Source of the DNA: G965212005 sp965212005
GTDB lineage: Bacteria; Pseudomonadota; Gammaproteobacteria; Porifericomitales; Porifericomitaceae
Direction: 5' to 3'
Length of the DNA stretch: 64,000 nucleotides
NCBI GenBank assembly: GCA_965212005.1
Contig: OZ243038.1
Location: 620,001-684,000, forward strand
Shown here: one piece after another, positions 28,401 to 37,097 of the stretch
How positions within the stretch are numbered: the stretch's first letter is position 1
Layout: every line of letters starts with the position of its first letter
The notes under the pieces: generated by a model
Database searches by the model: none
What the model was told of the DNA's origin: nothing
The model's input: the letters and a program-made list of their open reading frames with translations, nothing else
Position numbers and translations under genes: made by a program

Positions 28401-29401
28401 CCCGGCAACAGCGCACGCTGCGCGTGCTGCTGGACGGAGACTGCCTGCTGGAGGAAGACCTGCTCACGCTGCAGCGCTGCTGGGCGGAAACCAGCTACCA
28501 CATGCGCGCCCTGCGCGATCATCCACAATGTGCGCAGCAAGAATACGAGCGGCTGCAGGACTGGGATGATCCGGGCCTGCAACTGCAAAAGCCCGAACAG
28601 ACCGTGCCTGCCGCCGCGCTCCGCTTCCGGCGCCGCCCCCGCCTGGCCGTGCTGCGCGAGCAGGGAGTCAACGGACAAAGTGAGATGGCCGCCGCTTTCG
28701 ACCGCGCCGGCTTTCAATGCATCGACGTGCATACCAGCGACGTGCTGGAAAAACGCGTTAGCCTGCGCGATTTCCAGGGCCTGGCCGCCTGCGGCGGCTT
28801 CTCCTACGGCGACGTGCTCGGCGCCGGCGGCGGCTGGGCCGGCACCATCCTGCACAACCCGCATCTGAGGGCGGAATTCAGCGAATTTTTCCAGCGCCCG
28901 GACACCTTCAGCCTGGGCGTCTGCAACGGTTGTCAAATGCTGGCCCGGCTGTGCGAACTGATTCCAGGGGCGGAGCACTGGCCCCGCTTCACGCGCAATT
29001 ATTGCGAACAATTCGAGGCCCGGCTGGTCATGGTGGAGATCCAGTCTTCCCCTTCCATCCTGCTCAACGGCATGCAGGGCTGGCGCCTGCCCATCGTAGT
29101 GGCGCATGGTGAAGGACGCGCTGCGCTGCCCCCGGACCACCCGGATGCGGCCACTCCGGTCTGCCTGCGCTACGTCGACCACCGCGGCCGACCGACCGAA
29201 ACCTACCCGCTCAACCCGAACGGCTCCAGCAACGGCTGCACCGGATTTACCAGCCAGGACGGACGCGCCACCATCATGATGCCCCATCCCGAACGCTCTT
29301 TTCTAAGCCGCCAATACTCCTGGTACCCGGGCGAGCGCAAAGAGACGGAAAGCCCCTGGATGCATCTGTTTTACAATGCCCGGCGCTGGCTCGGACAATG
29401 A
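25496..29401 (+). CDS. purL: Phosphoribosylformylglycinamidine synthase PurL (large single-chain form)
   Basis: This 1301-aa fused enzyme converts FGAR, glutamine and ATP to FGAM in purine synthesis. The N-terminal ALSAFRLEHL and TISAWSSKAGEIARNCGL correspond to the PurS-like domain. The AIR-synthetase-like halves hold HNHPTAICPFMGAATGSGG and SLHDVGAGGLANAVPELL. The C-terminal glutaminase has CNGCQML (nucleophile Cys) and MPHPERSF. Start: TTG 25496 is the first start after an in-frame stop and the only one before ALSAFR; the first ATG (MPEFRYYV) would delete conserved sequence. The TTG start with no clear ribosome site leaves the N-terminus uncertain. Confidence 0.94.
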   Translation: MTARDGRQNNACAGAAGASEPRCYSRLYGGTALSAFRLEHLRQRLHAADSQPPLGMPEFRYYVLWQSPPKSGELERLCTLLGDARTDNGAAGAEMQRDELLVLPRTGTISAWSSKAGEIARNCGLPAVLRIERGTAWPWEAGRALPAALLHDRMTEQLVFDSAQAESIVFAPVESAKLRRIDVCTQGKAALAQVNDELHLGLSEQELELLLQCFQNLERNPSDAELMMFAQFHSEHCRHKIFNAAWTIDGQTQEHSPFELIRQTSAGSGAKLLSAYQDNAAVFRAYPARAWQVRRDGEYAGCSAPAHLVIKAETHNHPTAICPFMGAATGSGGEIRDEAATGRGGRPLAGLIGFSVSNLHIPGWTRPWEQSRSHSPWLATPLQIMLEGPVGAAAYNNEFGRPTLCGFFRTYEQPSADGERLLGYDKPILLAGGIGTILEQHVGKCSLSVGDLLLVLGGPAMRIGLGGASASSMKAGSATRELDYASVQRGNAEMQRRCQEVIEACRALEQDNPILSLHDVGAGGLANAVPELLQGHGAVLDLQAIPSADMGMSPLEYWCNEAQERYVLILAPVALEAFTQLCARERAPCAVIGRIETGDRLRLQDGREAQPPVDLPLPELFGKIPATVRQVQRRRPGSAARDNFERAQIDLQEATRRVLQLPAVADKSFLITIGDRSVRGLTVRDQMVGPWQVPVADCAVIASSFQDNTGSALALGERPAVAALDAPASGRLAVAEALLNLCAARILDLRDVCLSANWMAACAEPGMDADLYDTVAAVSKLCRTLGVTIPVGKDSLSMHSEWQEGAHTRRVSAPVSLVISAFAPVADVARSLTPQLRGGDSVLVLADLGAGRNRLGGSALAQVYGRDGGAAPDLDNASDLLELFRTVQLLNETGYLWAYHDRSDGGLWATLCEMAFASRIGIDLELNGGDGDLLGQLFSEEPGVVLQVPRAGVEAVLERLPAGRVIGTPRQQRTLRVLLDGDCLLEEDLLTLQRCWAETSYHMRALRDHPQCAQQEYERLQDWDDPGLQLQKPEQTVPAAALRFRRRPRLAVLREQGVNGQSEMAAAFDRAGFQCIDVHTSDVLEKRVSLRDFQGLAACGGFSYGDVLGAGGGWAGTILHNPHLRAEFSEFFQRPDTFSLGVCNGCQMLARLCELIPGAEHWPRFTRNYCEQFEARLVMVEIQSSPSILLNGMQGWRLPIVVAHGEGRAALPPDHPDAATPVCLRYVDHRGRPTETYPLNPNGSSNGCTGFTSQDGRATIMMPHPERSFLSRQYSWYPGERKETESPWMHLFYNARRWLGQ

Positions 29402-29548
29402 ATACAACCAGGAAGCGAATTCATGCTTCGCCGGCAAAGCGCCAGGCCCCGTTTGCCGGCCAGTGCTCGCCATGCACCGCAGGCAGCCTCCACGCGACGC
29501 TGTAATCTGCGGACACCACTGCGACCGGCGAGCAAAAACGACCGGCGG

Positions 29549-30586
29549 CTAATCGTCGATCACGACCCCCCAGGGGAATGAGCCCACCTTGATGGTCTCC
29601 AGGACGCGGCGCTGCGCGGTGTCGATGACGGTAACGGTGCCACTCACTCCATCCGTGCTGAACAGGCGGCGCCCATCGGCGGACAGCGCCAGCCCCCAGA
29701 CCCGTTTGCCGGTGGGCACGCGCTCCAACACCTGCAGATCGTTCTCAGCCAGGAAAAAAACCGCGTTGGCACGCCCCCCCGCCACGTACAGTTCCTTCCC
29801 ATCCCGGCTCGGCAAGACGTCCTTGGGCTTGGCTTCCGCCACCCCGATCCGCTCGCTTTGCAACACCTCGAAACTGCTCATGCTGATCTTCTGTATCTCG
29901 CCGCCAATTTCAGAGCTGGCATAGACCAACTGACCGTCGGCGCGGAAACTGACCGCCCGCGGGCGCGTTCCCACCAGAATGTTGGCGATGATCTCGTGGC
30001 CGGGAACACTGATCACGTGCAGCAGATTGGAAGACTCGCTGGTGACAATCACCCGGGAGCCATCCGGCGAAACGGCAACCCCTTCCGGTTCCAGGCCGAC
30101 CGGGATTTCCCCGAGCAGCCGACCATCCGCCGGATCATAAACCGATGCCTTGGCGTTGTCTTCATTAGAGATATAGATATGGCCATTCGGATGCACGGCG
30201 AAAGTTTCCGGATCGGAACCGGCGGGAAAGCTGCGCTTCAACTGCAGCGAAACCGGATCGATAACCGCAATTTTATTCTCTTCGCTGATCGCTATATACA
30301 ACTCGCTGCGGTCGGGAGAAAATCCAAGCCCGCGGGGGCGCTGCCCGACCTGCACGGTATCGATGATCTGCAAGGAGTTGGCATCAATCACGCTGATCGT
30401 GTGAGAGCGCTCATTGCTGACGAAGATGCGGTCGGTCGGAGCTCCCCAGGCAGGGGCCGCCAGTCCGATCATGACCCAAACCACGGCCAGCGTTACCACC
30501 GAGAGGACCGCCGATAACCGGCGCGGGCGGTGGCGGGCGGCACCGGAAGCCGCAAAGGGAATAGTCAAAAGGGTCGTTCCATACAT
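29549..30586 (-). CDS. YVTN beta-propeller protein, PQQ-linked catabolism type
   Basis: This 345-aa secreted protein has a signal/anchor segment (VLSVVTLAVVWVMIGLAAPAWG) followed by seven ~42-residue propeller repeats with the pattern IFVSNE...ISVID...I.TVQVGQRPRGLGFSPD. It resembles the 'PQQ-dependent catabolism-associated beta-propeller' family, usually encoded with PQQ-dependent alcohol dehydrogenases and an efflux ABC transporter. Those partners are not in the window. It fits periplasmic methanol/ethanol oxidation, which would suit the H4MPT operon, but that link is inference. AAGGAG precedes the start ATG. Confidence 0.85.
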   Translation of the reverse strand: MYGTTLLTIPFAASGAARHRPRRLSAVLSVVTLAVVWVMIGLAAPAWGAPTDRIFVSNERSHTISVIDANSLQIIDTVQVGQRPRGLGFSPDRSELYIAISEENKIAVIDPVSLQLKRSFPAGSDPETFAVHPNGHIYISNEDNAKASVYDPADGRLLGEIPVGLEPEGVAVSPDGSRVIVTSESSNLLHVISVPGHEIIANILVGTRPRAVSFRADGQLVYASSEIGGEIQKISMSSFEVLQSERIGVAEAKPKDVLPSRDGKELYVAGGRANAVFFLAENDLQVLERVPTGKRVWGLALSADGRRLFSTDGVSGTVTVIDTAQRRVLETIKVGSFPWGVVIDD

Positions 30587-30754
30587 ATCCTTACTCCTTA
30601 AAACTGCAGAGTTGAATCGTCAATCGTCGGGTTGGGACGGGCAGCGGGTGCCGAAGGAAGGACCTTGGCAGGCTGATGCCCGATGCCGGGGACGTGGCCC
30701 ATCCGGCGAAAACCGTCCGCCTGGACAAGCGTGAAACATACTACACGAAATGCG

Positions 30755-31000
30755 GCCGGAATGCCTGTACCGGGCGCTGCGGCGCCCCGTTGATCGCCAC
30801 TGCGTCACCGCGATAGAACTCGACCGGAATGCCTGTACCAGGGGGAGCTGCGGCGCCCCGTTGATCACCACTGCGTCACCGCGATAGAACTCGGCCGGAA
30901 TGCCTGTACCGGGGGGCACTGCGGCACCCCGTTGATCGCCACTGCGTCACCGCGATAGAACTCGGCCGGAATGCCTGTACCGGGGGGCGCTGCGGCGCGG
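30755..31000. repeat. Minisatellite of 68-71 bp, four copies
   Basis: The motif GGAATGCCTGTACC recurs at 30758, 30826, 30897 and 30968 (spacings 68, 71, 71). Each unit continues with a GCTGCGGCGCCCCGTTGATC-type block and CACTGCGTCACCGCGATAGA. Differences are a 3-base indel and a few substitutions. It fills the ~490 bases between the beta-propeller gene and dnaG. Minus-strand ORFs through it are repeat by-products. The fourth copy is incomplete. Confidence 0.88.
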
Positions 31001-31080
31001 CCGGCACCGGGAGCGCGCAAGCCGCAGGGAGCGACCGGGGCGTACCGGAATGAGCCCGCCCGGGACAGCAGCTCCGGCAA

Positions 31081-32865
31081 TCAGGGGGAAAGCTTGACCG
31101 CATCGGCGGCAGCGAGGGATTCCTGCAGCGAGCGCAGTTCTTTGCGCTGGGCCGGGTCCGGAGCCCCCTTTGACTGCCGCGCCAACTGACGGAAGCGCTG
31201 CCGGAAGTGACGCTGGCGCAGCCGCGCCAGAGCATCCTCAAACTCCTGCTCTAAATGCTCCGTCTCCTCCAGCAGCAGGGAGCCGGCCGCCAATTCCTGC
31301 AAGCGCCGCTCATAGGGGGTATCGCGCCAGCGCTCCAATATCGCCGCACAACCGATCTGCTTTTTCGTGTGGATCAATTGCAGCAACTCCACCAGAAAAT
31401 CGATGCCCTCCACCTGCCACTCTCGCAGCGAGGCCGGCTTGGATACCGTCAGAGCCAACTGCGGACGCTGCAGCAACAGGGCAATGGCGCTGCCGAGCAG
31501 CGAGGGCTGCGGCAGACTACCCGGTCGCCGCTGTCGGCGGGGCTGTACCTGGGCGGGCGCCGGACCGGGCCGGCCCTGCCGGGACTCTTCCAGCATGCGC
31601 TCCAGGTAATCCGGTTCCACTTCAATCCATTTGGCGAGTTCCTGTAAAATCAGGCGGCGCAGCAGGCGATCCGCCAGGGGCTGCAAATAGCCCGCGGCGC
31701 GCTGTTGCAGTTTCGAGCGGCCTTCCAGGCTGTTCAGGTCCGCTCCTTCGCGCAGCTGGCTCAGCAAAAAGTTGGAAAAGGACGTGCGCAACTCGGCCGC
31801 CTGGAAGCGGTCCGGCCCCTGATGGCGCACAAAGCTGTCCGGGTCCTGTCCCTCCGGCAAAAACATGAACTCCAGTTCGCGCCCAGGCAACAGCAGCGGC
31901 AAGGCGGTCTCCATCACCTGCCGCGCCGCCTTGCGGCCCGCCGCGTCGCCGTCAAAACACAACGTCAGGCGTGAACAGAAGCGAAACAACTGCTGCAGGT
32001 GCGCCGAGGTCACGGCGGTGCCCAAAGTCGCCACCGCGTTGCGGATGCCGTGCTGCGCCAACATCAACACGTCCATGTAACCTTCCACGACGTAAAGCTG
32101 CTGCAACGAGCGGCGCGACGTGATCGAGTGCAGGCCGTACAATATGCCGCTCTTGTTGAAAATCGGCGTTTGCGGCGAATTCAGATATTTCGGCTCATCA
32201 TCCGTCAGCGTGCGGGCACCAAATCCCAGCACCTCCTGACGGTGCGATAGAATCGGGAACATCAGACGGCTGCGAAAGCGATCGTGATAGCCGCTCTGCT
32301 CGGAGTGCCGGATCAAGCCGGCCTGCTCCAGCGCACGCAGGGATGCGGTGTCACGACCCAAAGCGGTGCGCAGATGCTCCCAGCCCGGCGGCGCATAACC
32401 GAGCCCGTATTCCTCAATAATCTGCTGGCCAATCCCGCGCTCGCGCAAATAATCCCGGGCCACCTTGCCAACCTGCTCGTGCTGCAATTTCTGGCGATAG
32501 AACGCACTGGCCTGTCTCGTTGACTGGTACAGCGGTTCCAATTGCCGCTGCGGCTCTCCCTTGGCGCTGCGAGGCAATGCCAGGCCGAGCCGGCCCGCCA
32601 ACTCCTCCAGCGCCGGGAGAAATTCCATGCCAAGGTGGTTCATCAAAAAGCTGAGCACGTTGCCGGAGGCGCCGCAGCCGAAACAATAATAGAACTGCTT
32701 TTCCCGGCTGACGCTAAAGGAAGGCGTCTTCTCCGCATGAAACGGGCACAGGCCGATGTAATTGCGCCCCGCCTTGCGCAATGCGACAGAAACCCCGATC
32801 AGATCGACAACGTCGGTCTGGGCTAAAACTTGATCGATAAATTCCCGAGGGATTCGGTCTGCCAT
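31081..32865 (-). CDS. dnaG: DNA primase DnaG
   Basis: This is 594 aa from ATG 32865 (MADRIPREFIDQVL), which has GGAGGTGCTCC directly upstream; the longer frame is not needed. DnaG makes RNA primers for replication. The N-terminal CHC2 zinc finger is CPFHAEKTPSFS...YYCFGCGASG. The TOPRIM catalytic core shows YVVEGYMDVLML and CFDGDAAGRKAA (acidic metal ligands). The C-terminal ~200 residues are the helicase-interacting helical domain. It lies in the order rpsU-yqeY-dnaG, but rpoD, which usually follows, is replaced by the minisatellite and the beta-propeller gene. Confidence 0.97.
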   Translation of the reverse strand: MADRIPREFIDQVLAQTDVVDLIGVSVALRKAGRNYIGLCPFHAEKTPSFSVSREKQFYYCFGCGASGNVLSFLMNHLGMEFLPALEELAGRLGLALPRSAKGEPQRQLEPLYQSTRQASAFYRQKLQHEQVGKVARDYLRERGIGQQIIEEYGLGYAPPGWEHLRTALGRDTASLRALEQAGLIRHSEQSGYHDRFRSRLMFPILSHRQEVLGFGARTLTDDEPKYLNSPQTPIFNKSGILYGLHSITSRRSLQQLYVVEGYMDVLMLAQHGIRNAVATLGTAVTSAHLQQLFRFCSRLTLCFDGDAAGRKAARQVMETALPLLLPGRELEFMFLPEGQDPDSFVRHQGPDRFQAAELRTSFSNFLLSQLREGADLNSLEGRSKLQQRAAGYLQPLADRLLRRLILQELAKWIEVEPDYLERMLEESRQGRPGPAPAQVQPRRQRRPGSLPQPSLLGSAIALLLQRPQLALTVSKPASLREWQVEGIDFLVELLQLIHTKKQIGCAAILERWRDTPYERRLQELAAGSLLLEETEHLEQEFEDALARLRQRHFRQRFRQLARQSKGAPDPAQRKELRSLQESLAAADAVKLSP

Positions 32866-33199
32866 GGAGCACCTCCACCCCTCAGTATAATCGGGCAGCC
32901 CGTTTCCTCCAGCAGCCCTATGGACGCACGCCAAGTAAACAGATACTTAAGAGATTATCTTCAAGACACTCTTAATCTGTGGCTAGCCCCCGGACCCGGT
33001 ACTGCTATACGATTGTGGCCGTGGGCGGACGCGATGGACCCAGGCGTAACGGCGCAGCCGTTGAGAAAACACCTGCCGGCGAACCCTCTCAAACACCGGC
33101 AAACACCGGCAAACACCGGCGCGGGCATCCGGCAGGCAACGCTACGGCAATAATAAGGATCCCCGGCCCAGCGCCCAACGCTCCGGCGGGAAATGCGCT
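32866..33199. other. Intergenic between yqeY and dnaG
   Basis: 334 bases with no gene. It contains three tandem copies of the 10-base unit AAACACCGGC at about 33091-33121. The dnaG ribosome site lies at its left end. Confidence 0.6.
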
Positions 33200-33652
33200 T
33201 CAGGCCAGTAATTCCCTGACCTTGGAACTGACCTGCTTCATATCGGCGCGCCCTTGCAGGGAGGCGCCCAACTGCTCCATCACCCGGCCCATATCCTTCA
33301 ACGTGGAAGCCCCGGTTTGCCCGATCACCTCGCGTACCTGCCGGTCCAGCTCCTCTTCTGACAAAGCGGGCGGCAGATAGCCCTGCAACACCGCCAGTTC
33401 CGCTTGCTCCTTTTCCACCAGATCAAAACGCCCCGCCTGTCGGTATTGCTCGATCGCTCCCTGGTACTGACGCACCAGCCGGTTCAACACCATATGCACC
33501 CCACCCTCATCCAGTTCAGTGCGCCGGCGTTCGGTTTCCTTCTGCCGGATTGCCGCGACCCACATACGCAGCGCCGTGACCCGCACCGAATCACGGGCGC
33601 GCATTGCGGATTGCAGATCCTCGGTGACCTGCTGCCTGAGCGCTACCGACAC
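33200..33652 (-). CDS. yqeY: GatB/YqeY domain protein
   Basis: GTG 33652 (VSVALRQQVTEDLQSAM) gives about 150 aa, the usual YqeY length. Upstream reading is open but carries four imperfect GTGACCCGG repeats (33663-33702) that would encode low-complexity sequence and overlap rpsU, so it is rejected. Conserved parts: MRARDSVRVTALRMWVAAIR, EKEQAELAVLQGYLPPALSEEE and STLKDMGRVMEQLGASLQGRAD. YqeY resembles the tail domain of the GatB amidotransferase and is commonly encoded between rpsU and dnaG. A tRNA-amidation-related role is assumed but not shown. Confidence 0.88.
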   Translation of the reverse strand: MSVALRQQVTEDLQSAMRARDSVRVTALRMWVAAIRQKETERRRTELDEGGVHMVLNRLVRQYQGAIEQYRQAGRFDLVEKEQAELAVLQGYLPPALSEEELDRQVREVIGQTGASTLKDMGRVMEQLGASLQGRADMKQVSSKVRELLA

Positions 33653-33713
33653 AGCGGCTCTTAGTGACCCGGGTGACCCGGTGGGTGACCCGGCGAGTGA
33701 CGCGGCGGGATGA

Positions 33714-33944
33714 TCAGATACGGCGCCGCCAGTGCGGGTCCACTGGCCGGATCGCACTCTTCGAGATCTTCTTGAGATGACGCTTCACCGCGGCGGCCGC
33801 CTTGCGCTTGCGTACCTGGGCCGGTTTCTCGTAGTACTCGCGGCGATGCATCTCCGCCAGCACACCTGCCTTCTCACACAGGCGCTTGAAGCGCTTCATA
33901 GCCACATCAAAGGGCTCATTTTCTCTAATCCGCACTGAGGTCAT
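33714..33944 (-). CDS. rpsU: 30S ribosomal protein S21
   Basis: This is 76 aa from ATG 33944 ([21 protein letters not shown]), the usual S21 start and length. It is basic, with [20 protein letters not shown] and a proteobacterial tail ([16 protein letters not shown]). S21 sits on the small-subunit platform and helps initiation. First gene of the conserved rpsU-yqeY-dnaG block. Confidence 0.95.
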   Translation of the reverse strand: MTSVRIRENEPFDVAMKRFKRLCEKAGVLAEMHRREYYEKPAQVRKRKAAAAVKRHLKKISKSAIRPVDPHWRRRI

Positions 33945-34510
33945 AAATATCGCTCTACTCAAGTTGATAACAGGGACTGCAGCGCAACAGGAACACCGGA
34001 GGCATCTGTTGCCACCGTCACAACGGACAACTCACGGGAACGCCGGACAGATAACAGGCTCACCTGCGGCCGGCAAACGGCATTCTACAGAGCCGGGCAT
34101 TGTACCCGACCGCCACCGGCGACTGCAAGCAAGGCGCCACCGCATGGAGCCGTGATTAAATGCCGGTAGCGGAAAAGAGACTCCCTTGATGGATGCGCGG
34201 CCCGCCCCTGGCGTGGTGTTCCGCCCGGTGTCCCCGGCTGGATGCGGTGAATGAAGTCGGAGCACTGCTCCCGGGCGGTGTCAGGGCGGGGACGGGCGTG
34301 GTTCCCTGGCTGCCGTTCCCAAAATATTGCAGTATCATTTCGGCCATTGAGAACACCCGGAAAGCCGCCATCGCACCTCCCCCGCCGCACGGGCCGGGAA
34401 GCCCCCTGCCCCAGGGTTAGTTGATGTCAGACACGCTCTCGCTCTTCTCTCTTGAAGAAATCCAAAGAGTGGATGAGCGCACGCCTCAGACCGGATCAGG
34501 AACATCCTCA
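33945..34510. other. Upstream region of rpsU, with a possible 5' gene fragment at its end
   Basis: About 570 bases with no intact gene. At 34424 an ATG opens a short frame (MSDTLSLFSLEEIQRVDERT) that runs straight into the IS91-type tail at 34511. It looks like the first ~30 codons of an unrecognised gene cut by that element. The rest contains only GC-rich shadows and the presumed rpsU promoter region. Confidence 0.45.
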
Positions 34511-34815
34511 GCAAAAGAATTCAATCCATTACCCGAGAGCAAGGCAGCGCCCCAAACAGGTTTGTTCGGGCAGCCGACGAGAGCAGTTTGACGCAATCAA
34601 CTCACCAAATTGCCGTCGGCAAAAGTAGCGGCAGGTAGTCGGCATGCCTGGTGGCCGGCATTTGGCAGGAAGGACCAGCGGGAAGGAGCAATATTGAGCG
34701 TGTCGGCTGAAGTCAGTCAGATTTCGGGTGTTCCAGGACCGGACGACGGCTTCGCGAATCTCTTTCTTTTTTTGGTGAAATAAGGAAAATAGGGTGTTAA
34801 TTCTTCCCGTACTTC
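34511..34815 (+). mobile_element. IS91-type element 3' end, copy 1
   Basis: This is the left member of a ~300-bp imperfect direct repeat whose second copy is at about 41019-41320. Its first bases encode FNPLPESKAAPQTGLFG, similar to the C-terminal tail of IS91-family (Y2, HUH-type) transposases. The remainder is the non-coding 3' end, including GCAGGTAGTCGGCATGCC and GGGTGTTAATTCTTCC. Differences between the copies are scattered substitutions and small indels. Here it directly abuts a decayed ffh 3' end. Identification of the tail as IS91-type is supported by a transposase middle fragment at 39284-39738. Confidence 0.7.
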
Positions 34816-35003
34816 ATCATCAACTCCATGCCCCCCACGAAAGACGCTACTTCGCCGTACTGCGCGGCTCCCGCAAAAAACGCATCGCCCAAGGCTCCGG
34901 CGTGCAGGTGCAGGACGTCAATCGCTTGCTCAAACAGTTTATGCCAAGGCAAAAGATGATGAAGCGGATGCAGAGAGGCGGTACGCCGGGGGCGGAGTTT
35001 TAG
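34816..35003 (+). pseudogene. ffh: Fragment of signal recognition particle protein Ffh (C-terminal M domain)
   Basis: Only the last ~60 codons survive. IINSMP in one frame is followed, after a one-base shift, by [20 protein letters not shown] and [14 protein letters not shown], the unmistakable Ffh M-domain ending, then [14 protein letters not shown] and a stop. No GTPase domain is present. The 5' boundary coincides with the IS91-type end. Downstream (35004-35040) a promoter-like TACAATACT may be what once lay between ffh and rpsP. A complete ffh must exist elsewhere because it is essential. Confidence 0.85.
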
Positions 35004-35074
35004 GTGCCGGGCCGGATAATAACAGGGTACAATACTCGACGGATTCTCTGATTCCGCCAACACTGGGAGACTGA

Positions 35075-35686
35075 ACATCAGAGACTGAATCGGGTTTTGT
35101 TCTTGACTACTTCGCCGGCTCCGGCACCACCGCCCACGCAGTTATCAATCTGAATAGGGAAGATGCCGGCAATCGAAAATATCTGCTTATTGAAATGGGG
35201 AAATATTTCCACACTGTTCTGTTGCCACGCATCAAAAAGATTGCCTATTCTAAAGATTGGAGAAACGGCAAGCCGTTGTCCCGTGAAGGCAGTAGCCATT
35301 TCCTCAAGTACTACACGCTGGAACAATACGAAAAAACCCTCAAAAATGCTCGCTACGCGGACGGCGAACAATTAGAATTGGACAGTGCAAAATCCCCGTT
35401 TGAACAATATGTTTTCTTCGGAGATGATAAACTCGTCCACGCCGTCAAACCCAAAAAAGACGGCAAACTGGAAATAAACCTTGAAGACCTCTATCCCGAC
35501 ATAGACATCGCCGAATCACTTTCCAACATCCTCGGAAAACAAATCCGAAAACGCACCGCCGATATGGTAACCTTTGAGGATGGCAGCATGGAAAAAACAG
35601 ACCCGTCAAAAATGACGGAAGAAGAGAAGCGGCATTTTGTGTCGTTAATCAAACCTTATTTGTGGTGGGGGCGAAAGGAGTTATAA
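35075..35686 (+). pseudogene. 3' remnant of a type III restriction-modification DNA methyltransferase (Mod)
   Basis: The frame is open from just after a stop at 35072-35074 and has no plausible start before FVLDYFAGSGTTAHAVINLN, the SAM-binding motif I-like block found late in beta-type Mod proteins. It continues NRKYLLIEMGKYF, SHFLKYYTLEQYE and LWWGRKEL to a natural stop. The DPPY catalytic motif and target-recognition domain are absent, so it is not a working methyltransferase. It precedes the AAA-ATPase gene by 25 bases. The Res partner is not found. This points to a former defence island. Confidence 0.8.
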
Positions 35687-35711
35687 TGCTTCTGCACATT
35701 GGGGACACACC

Positions 35712-37097
35712 GTGTATTTTGAACTAAACATCAAGAATGTTGGAAAACTTGAAGATGCGAAGATTCGTATCGGGCAGTTCACCGTGTTTGCGGGGCCGAA
35801 CAATACGGGCAAAAGTTTTGTTTCTAAGGTTCTGTATTCCCTTTTTAGTGCGATGAATGCCAATCATGCTGAGGTGTACATCAATAACCTTACACGACCC
35901 CTTATGCGCAGTTTGAACAGAATGATACGATTGAGCGAAGATCCTGGGGATTCACCATTATATCCGCTGATGGAAAAAGTAGAAAAAATGGAAACCATTG
36001 TTAAGGAAGTCCCGATTGGTAACTTTGAAGAGTTAGACAAGATCATTCCTGATCTCGTTGACAGGGCAACCGACATACGGAAGTTATTCACCAGAATTCG
36101 TCGATCATTAAATCCTCCTGTCGAGCGGAATACTCGCCACTCCCCGCCTTCTTTGGTGATAGAGACTTTACAGAATATAGATCAATCTTCCGATAAATTA
36201 CATAAATATCTCATGAATATAGATGCGGTAGAATTTATTGCTTCTGGAATAGAATATAAAATCAGGGAAAATCTGATTCAGAATTTCCAAGTTCCAAATC
36301 TTTCTGACTTGCGAGGTAGAGAAGACACATCGTCAGAAGTTGACATCGAGAATTTTGGAAAATTTAAATTTGAGAATGGCAATGTAGTTTTCAATATAGA
36401 TCGTGAATGGTTGCGCCAACTGCAACAGCACTCCAACGTGATTTATTTGGAATCACCTGTTTATTGGAAATTAAAAAATGCTTTAGAAAATCTCCGCATT
36501 AGTCCGAGATATTGGCGGAGTGGAAGGCAACAGATAAGTGGGGTTCCAGGATATTTCTATGATTTGGCAAGTACACTAAAATATGAATACACTGGTGAAA
36601 TTGCTTTCCCGAAATTATATGAAAGATTGACTGGTCAGGGTGTCATCGGTGGAAAGATTGCAATTTCTGAAAATGGAAAATTATCATTTCAAGAAGATGA
36701 CCGTAGCTTTTCTTTGCCGGTCACTGCCATGGGAGTTGCTAATCTTGGGATTTTGGCGTTACTGATTGAGCGTAAAGTTCTGGACGAAGATACTTTCCTT
36801 TTTATCGACGAGCCGGAGGCACATCTGCATCCAGCATGGCAAGTGGTTATGGCTGAAACTTTGTTTGAATTAGCGAAAGGTGGGGTGAATGTCGTTATCG
36901 CTACTCATAGCGCAGATATTTTGAAATGGCTGGAAGTGCATGTAAAAAAGCATCCTGAGGACGAAGGCAGAATCGCCTTGAATAAATTTCCTGTGAATGG
37001 ACGTGCAACCGATGAACAAGATTTTCGCGATAAGATTGCGGCGATTAAGCAAGAGTTAACCAAGCCTTTTGCTGACTTATACACGGCCGGCTTATGA
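35712..37097 (+). CDS. AAA ATPase of the OLD/AAA15-like type, candidate defence gene
   Basis: This 461-aa protein starts with GTG 35712 (GGGGA upstream). Walker A is GPNNTGKSFVSKVLYSL at ~29-45; a long helical insertion occupies ~50-330; the C-terminal half has VANLGILALLIERK, then Walker B DEPEAHLHPAWQVV and a switch ATHSADILKWLE. This is the SMC/ABC-like architecture of OLD, RloA and other phage-defence ATPases, without a TOPRIM domain. Its stop overlaps the next gene as ATGA. It is much more AT-rich than the flanking housekeeping genes, which suggests acquisition. A sensor or motor role with the downstream protein as effector is inferred. Confidence 0.85.
   Translation: MYFELNIKNVGKLEDAKIRIGQFTVFAGPNNTGKSFVSKVLYSLFSAMNANHAEVYINNLTRPLMRSLNRMIRLSEDPGDSPLYPLMEKVEKMETIVKEVPIGNFEELDKIIPDLVDRATDIRKLFTRIRRSLNPPVERNTRHSPPSLVIETLQNIDQSSDKLHKYLMNIDAVEFIASGIEYKIRENLIQNFQVPNLSDLRGREDTSSEVDIENFGKFKFENGNVVFNIDREWLRQLQQHSNVIYLESPVYWKLKNALENLRISPRYWRSGRQQISGVPGYFYDLASTLKYEYTGEIAFPKLYERLTGQGVIGGKIAISENGKLSFQEDDRSFSLPVTAMGVANLGILALLIERKVLDEDTFLFIDEPEAHLHPAWQVVMAETLFELAKGGVNVVIATHSADILKWLEVHVKKHPEDEGRIALNKFPVNGRATDEQDFRDKIAAIKQELTKPFADLYTAGL

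Noticed and set aside
30620..31241. Minus-strand ORFs with GIPAEFYRGDAV repeats
   Set aside because: They come from the 68-71-bp minisatellite.
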